Shown: positions 24,474 through 24,762 of the stretch, piece after piece
Layout of the letters: every line of letters begins with the position of its first letter
How positions within the stretch are numbered: the stretch's first letter is position 1
From: Desulfobacteraceae bacterium
GTDB lineage: Bacteria > Desulfobacterota > DSM-4660 > Desulfatiglandales > Desulfatiglandaceae
Direction: 5' to 3'
Assembly: GCA_030642205.1 (NCBI GenBank)
Contig: DAOWOF010000006.1
Coordinates: 1-24,762, forward strand
DNA: 24,762 bases
The notes under the pieces: generated by a model
The model's database searches: none
What the model saw: only the letters and a program-made list of their open reading frames with translations
What the model was told of the DNA's origin: nothing
Made by a program: the position numbers and the translations under genes

Positions 24474-24497
24474 GGAGGCTATTATCGGACAGCCTCC
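24474..24497. terminator. GC-rich hairpin, possible terminator
   Basis: GGAGGCT (24474-24480) and AGCCTCC (24491-24497) form a perfect 7-bp stem, extendable to 10 bp with two G-T pairs, around a 10-base loop. There is no T-run on the + side. It may end transcription entering from the right edge or protect a 5' leader of the glycosyltransferase. Confidence 0.4.
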
Positions 24498-24534
24498 TGG
24501 TGTTGTATCATTTATGTAATCTTGCAACGATGGC

Positions 24535-24562
24535 CGTCATTTCCGCTAAGGCTGGAATGACG
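24535..24562. repeat. REP/dRS3-like palindrome
   Basis: CGTCATTTCC and GGAATGACG pair around GCTAAGGCT with one bulged T. The sequence resembles the widespread bacterial intergenic palindrome of form GTCATTCC-GC...GC-GGAATGAC. Only one copy is present in the window. Confidence 0.55.
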
Positions 24563-24762
24563 AGTACCTGATATGATATTTCACGCATGACACGACGCCA
24601 GGAATAAAAGACATCATGATTGCCAATTTGATCGATTTTGAACGAATGCTACAAAGAAAAATATTAACAATATCCTGTATGGCATAACATACTTGCTTAA
24701 AAATTCACACCATATTTTTTATGATCTAAATATTTATCAACCACAAAACCATGACGGATCAC

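Larger units (their letters stand above)
24367..24762. other. Gene-free right edge with two hairpins
   Basis: No coding region of credible length was found in these 396 bases. A hairpin lies at 24474-24497 and a REP-like palindrome at 24535-24562. The remainder is AT-rich. A 23-codon frame at 24614 lacks a ribosome binding site. Confidence 0.5.

Noticed and set aside
1..24762. CRISPR array, tRNA or rRNA genes, prophage or transposase
   Set aside because: No regularly spaced direct repeats, no cloverleaf with the usual T-arm sequence, no rRNA-like segment and no transposase or integrase motif were seen by eye.

Overview
The window reads as chromosomal DNA of an AT-rich anaerobic bacterium, most likely a deltaproteobacterium in the broad sense (Desulfobacterota). 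This is inferred from gene content: a DUF2333 protein, an ASKHA/RACo-type reductive activator, a stand-alone DUF2229-type protein of the 2-hydroxyacyl-CoA dehydratase activator group, CbiB/CobD and a valS-nadC-znuCB cluster. No rRNA, tRNA, CRISPR array, transposase or phage gene was recognised.

Left part (1-5436, all +). A four-gene locus that looks like one signalling system: (1) a 5'-truncated protein with two Ig-like beta modules and a CsgG-like domain; (2) an ECF-type sigma factor; (3) a small zf-HC2 protein without a membrane segment, a candidate soluble anti-sigma factor; (4) an 834-residue protein with a CHAT caspase-like protease domain (His216/Cys259), one transmembrane helix, TPR repeats and a second CsgG-like domain. 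The CsgG-like domains of genes 1 and 4 align with each other. I regard this as the best candidate for a little-described system: an envelope sensor wired to a cytoplasmic protease and a dedicated sigma/anti-sigma pair.

Middle part (5837-15855). A DUF445 membrane protein is followed one base later by cbiB/cobD (cobamide synthesis). The remaining genes are all on the - strand. RNase G (rng) precedes an M48 membrane protease with a C-terminal TPR tail. Upstream of these, in transcription order, lie an ASKHA/RACo-like activator that lacks the family's 2Fe-2S domain, a DUF2333 protein, a small RIO/PKL-type kinase and a DUF2229-type cysteine-rich protein. cbiB and the M48 gene converge and overlap by 15 bases.

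Right part (16425-24366). An acidic protein with degenerate FDL repeats and a C-terminal amphipathic helix comes first. It is followed by valS-nadC-znuC-znuB as a tightly packed cluster; no znuA is present. A strong intrinsic terminator sits only 15 bases before the valS start codon, so valS transcripts probably have to read through it. The end holds a small membrane protein with a near-perfect ribosome binding site and a UGT-like glycosyltransferase, both on the - strand.

Intergenic DNA contains a dispersed palindromic repeat built on a CTTTTTAC(G) core (near 10986, 11123, 15901, 22735 and 23119), a separate 22-base inverted repeat at 5589-5693, and a REP/dRS3-like hairpin at 24535.
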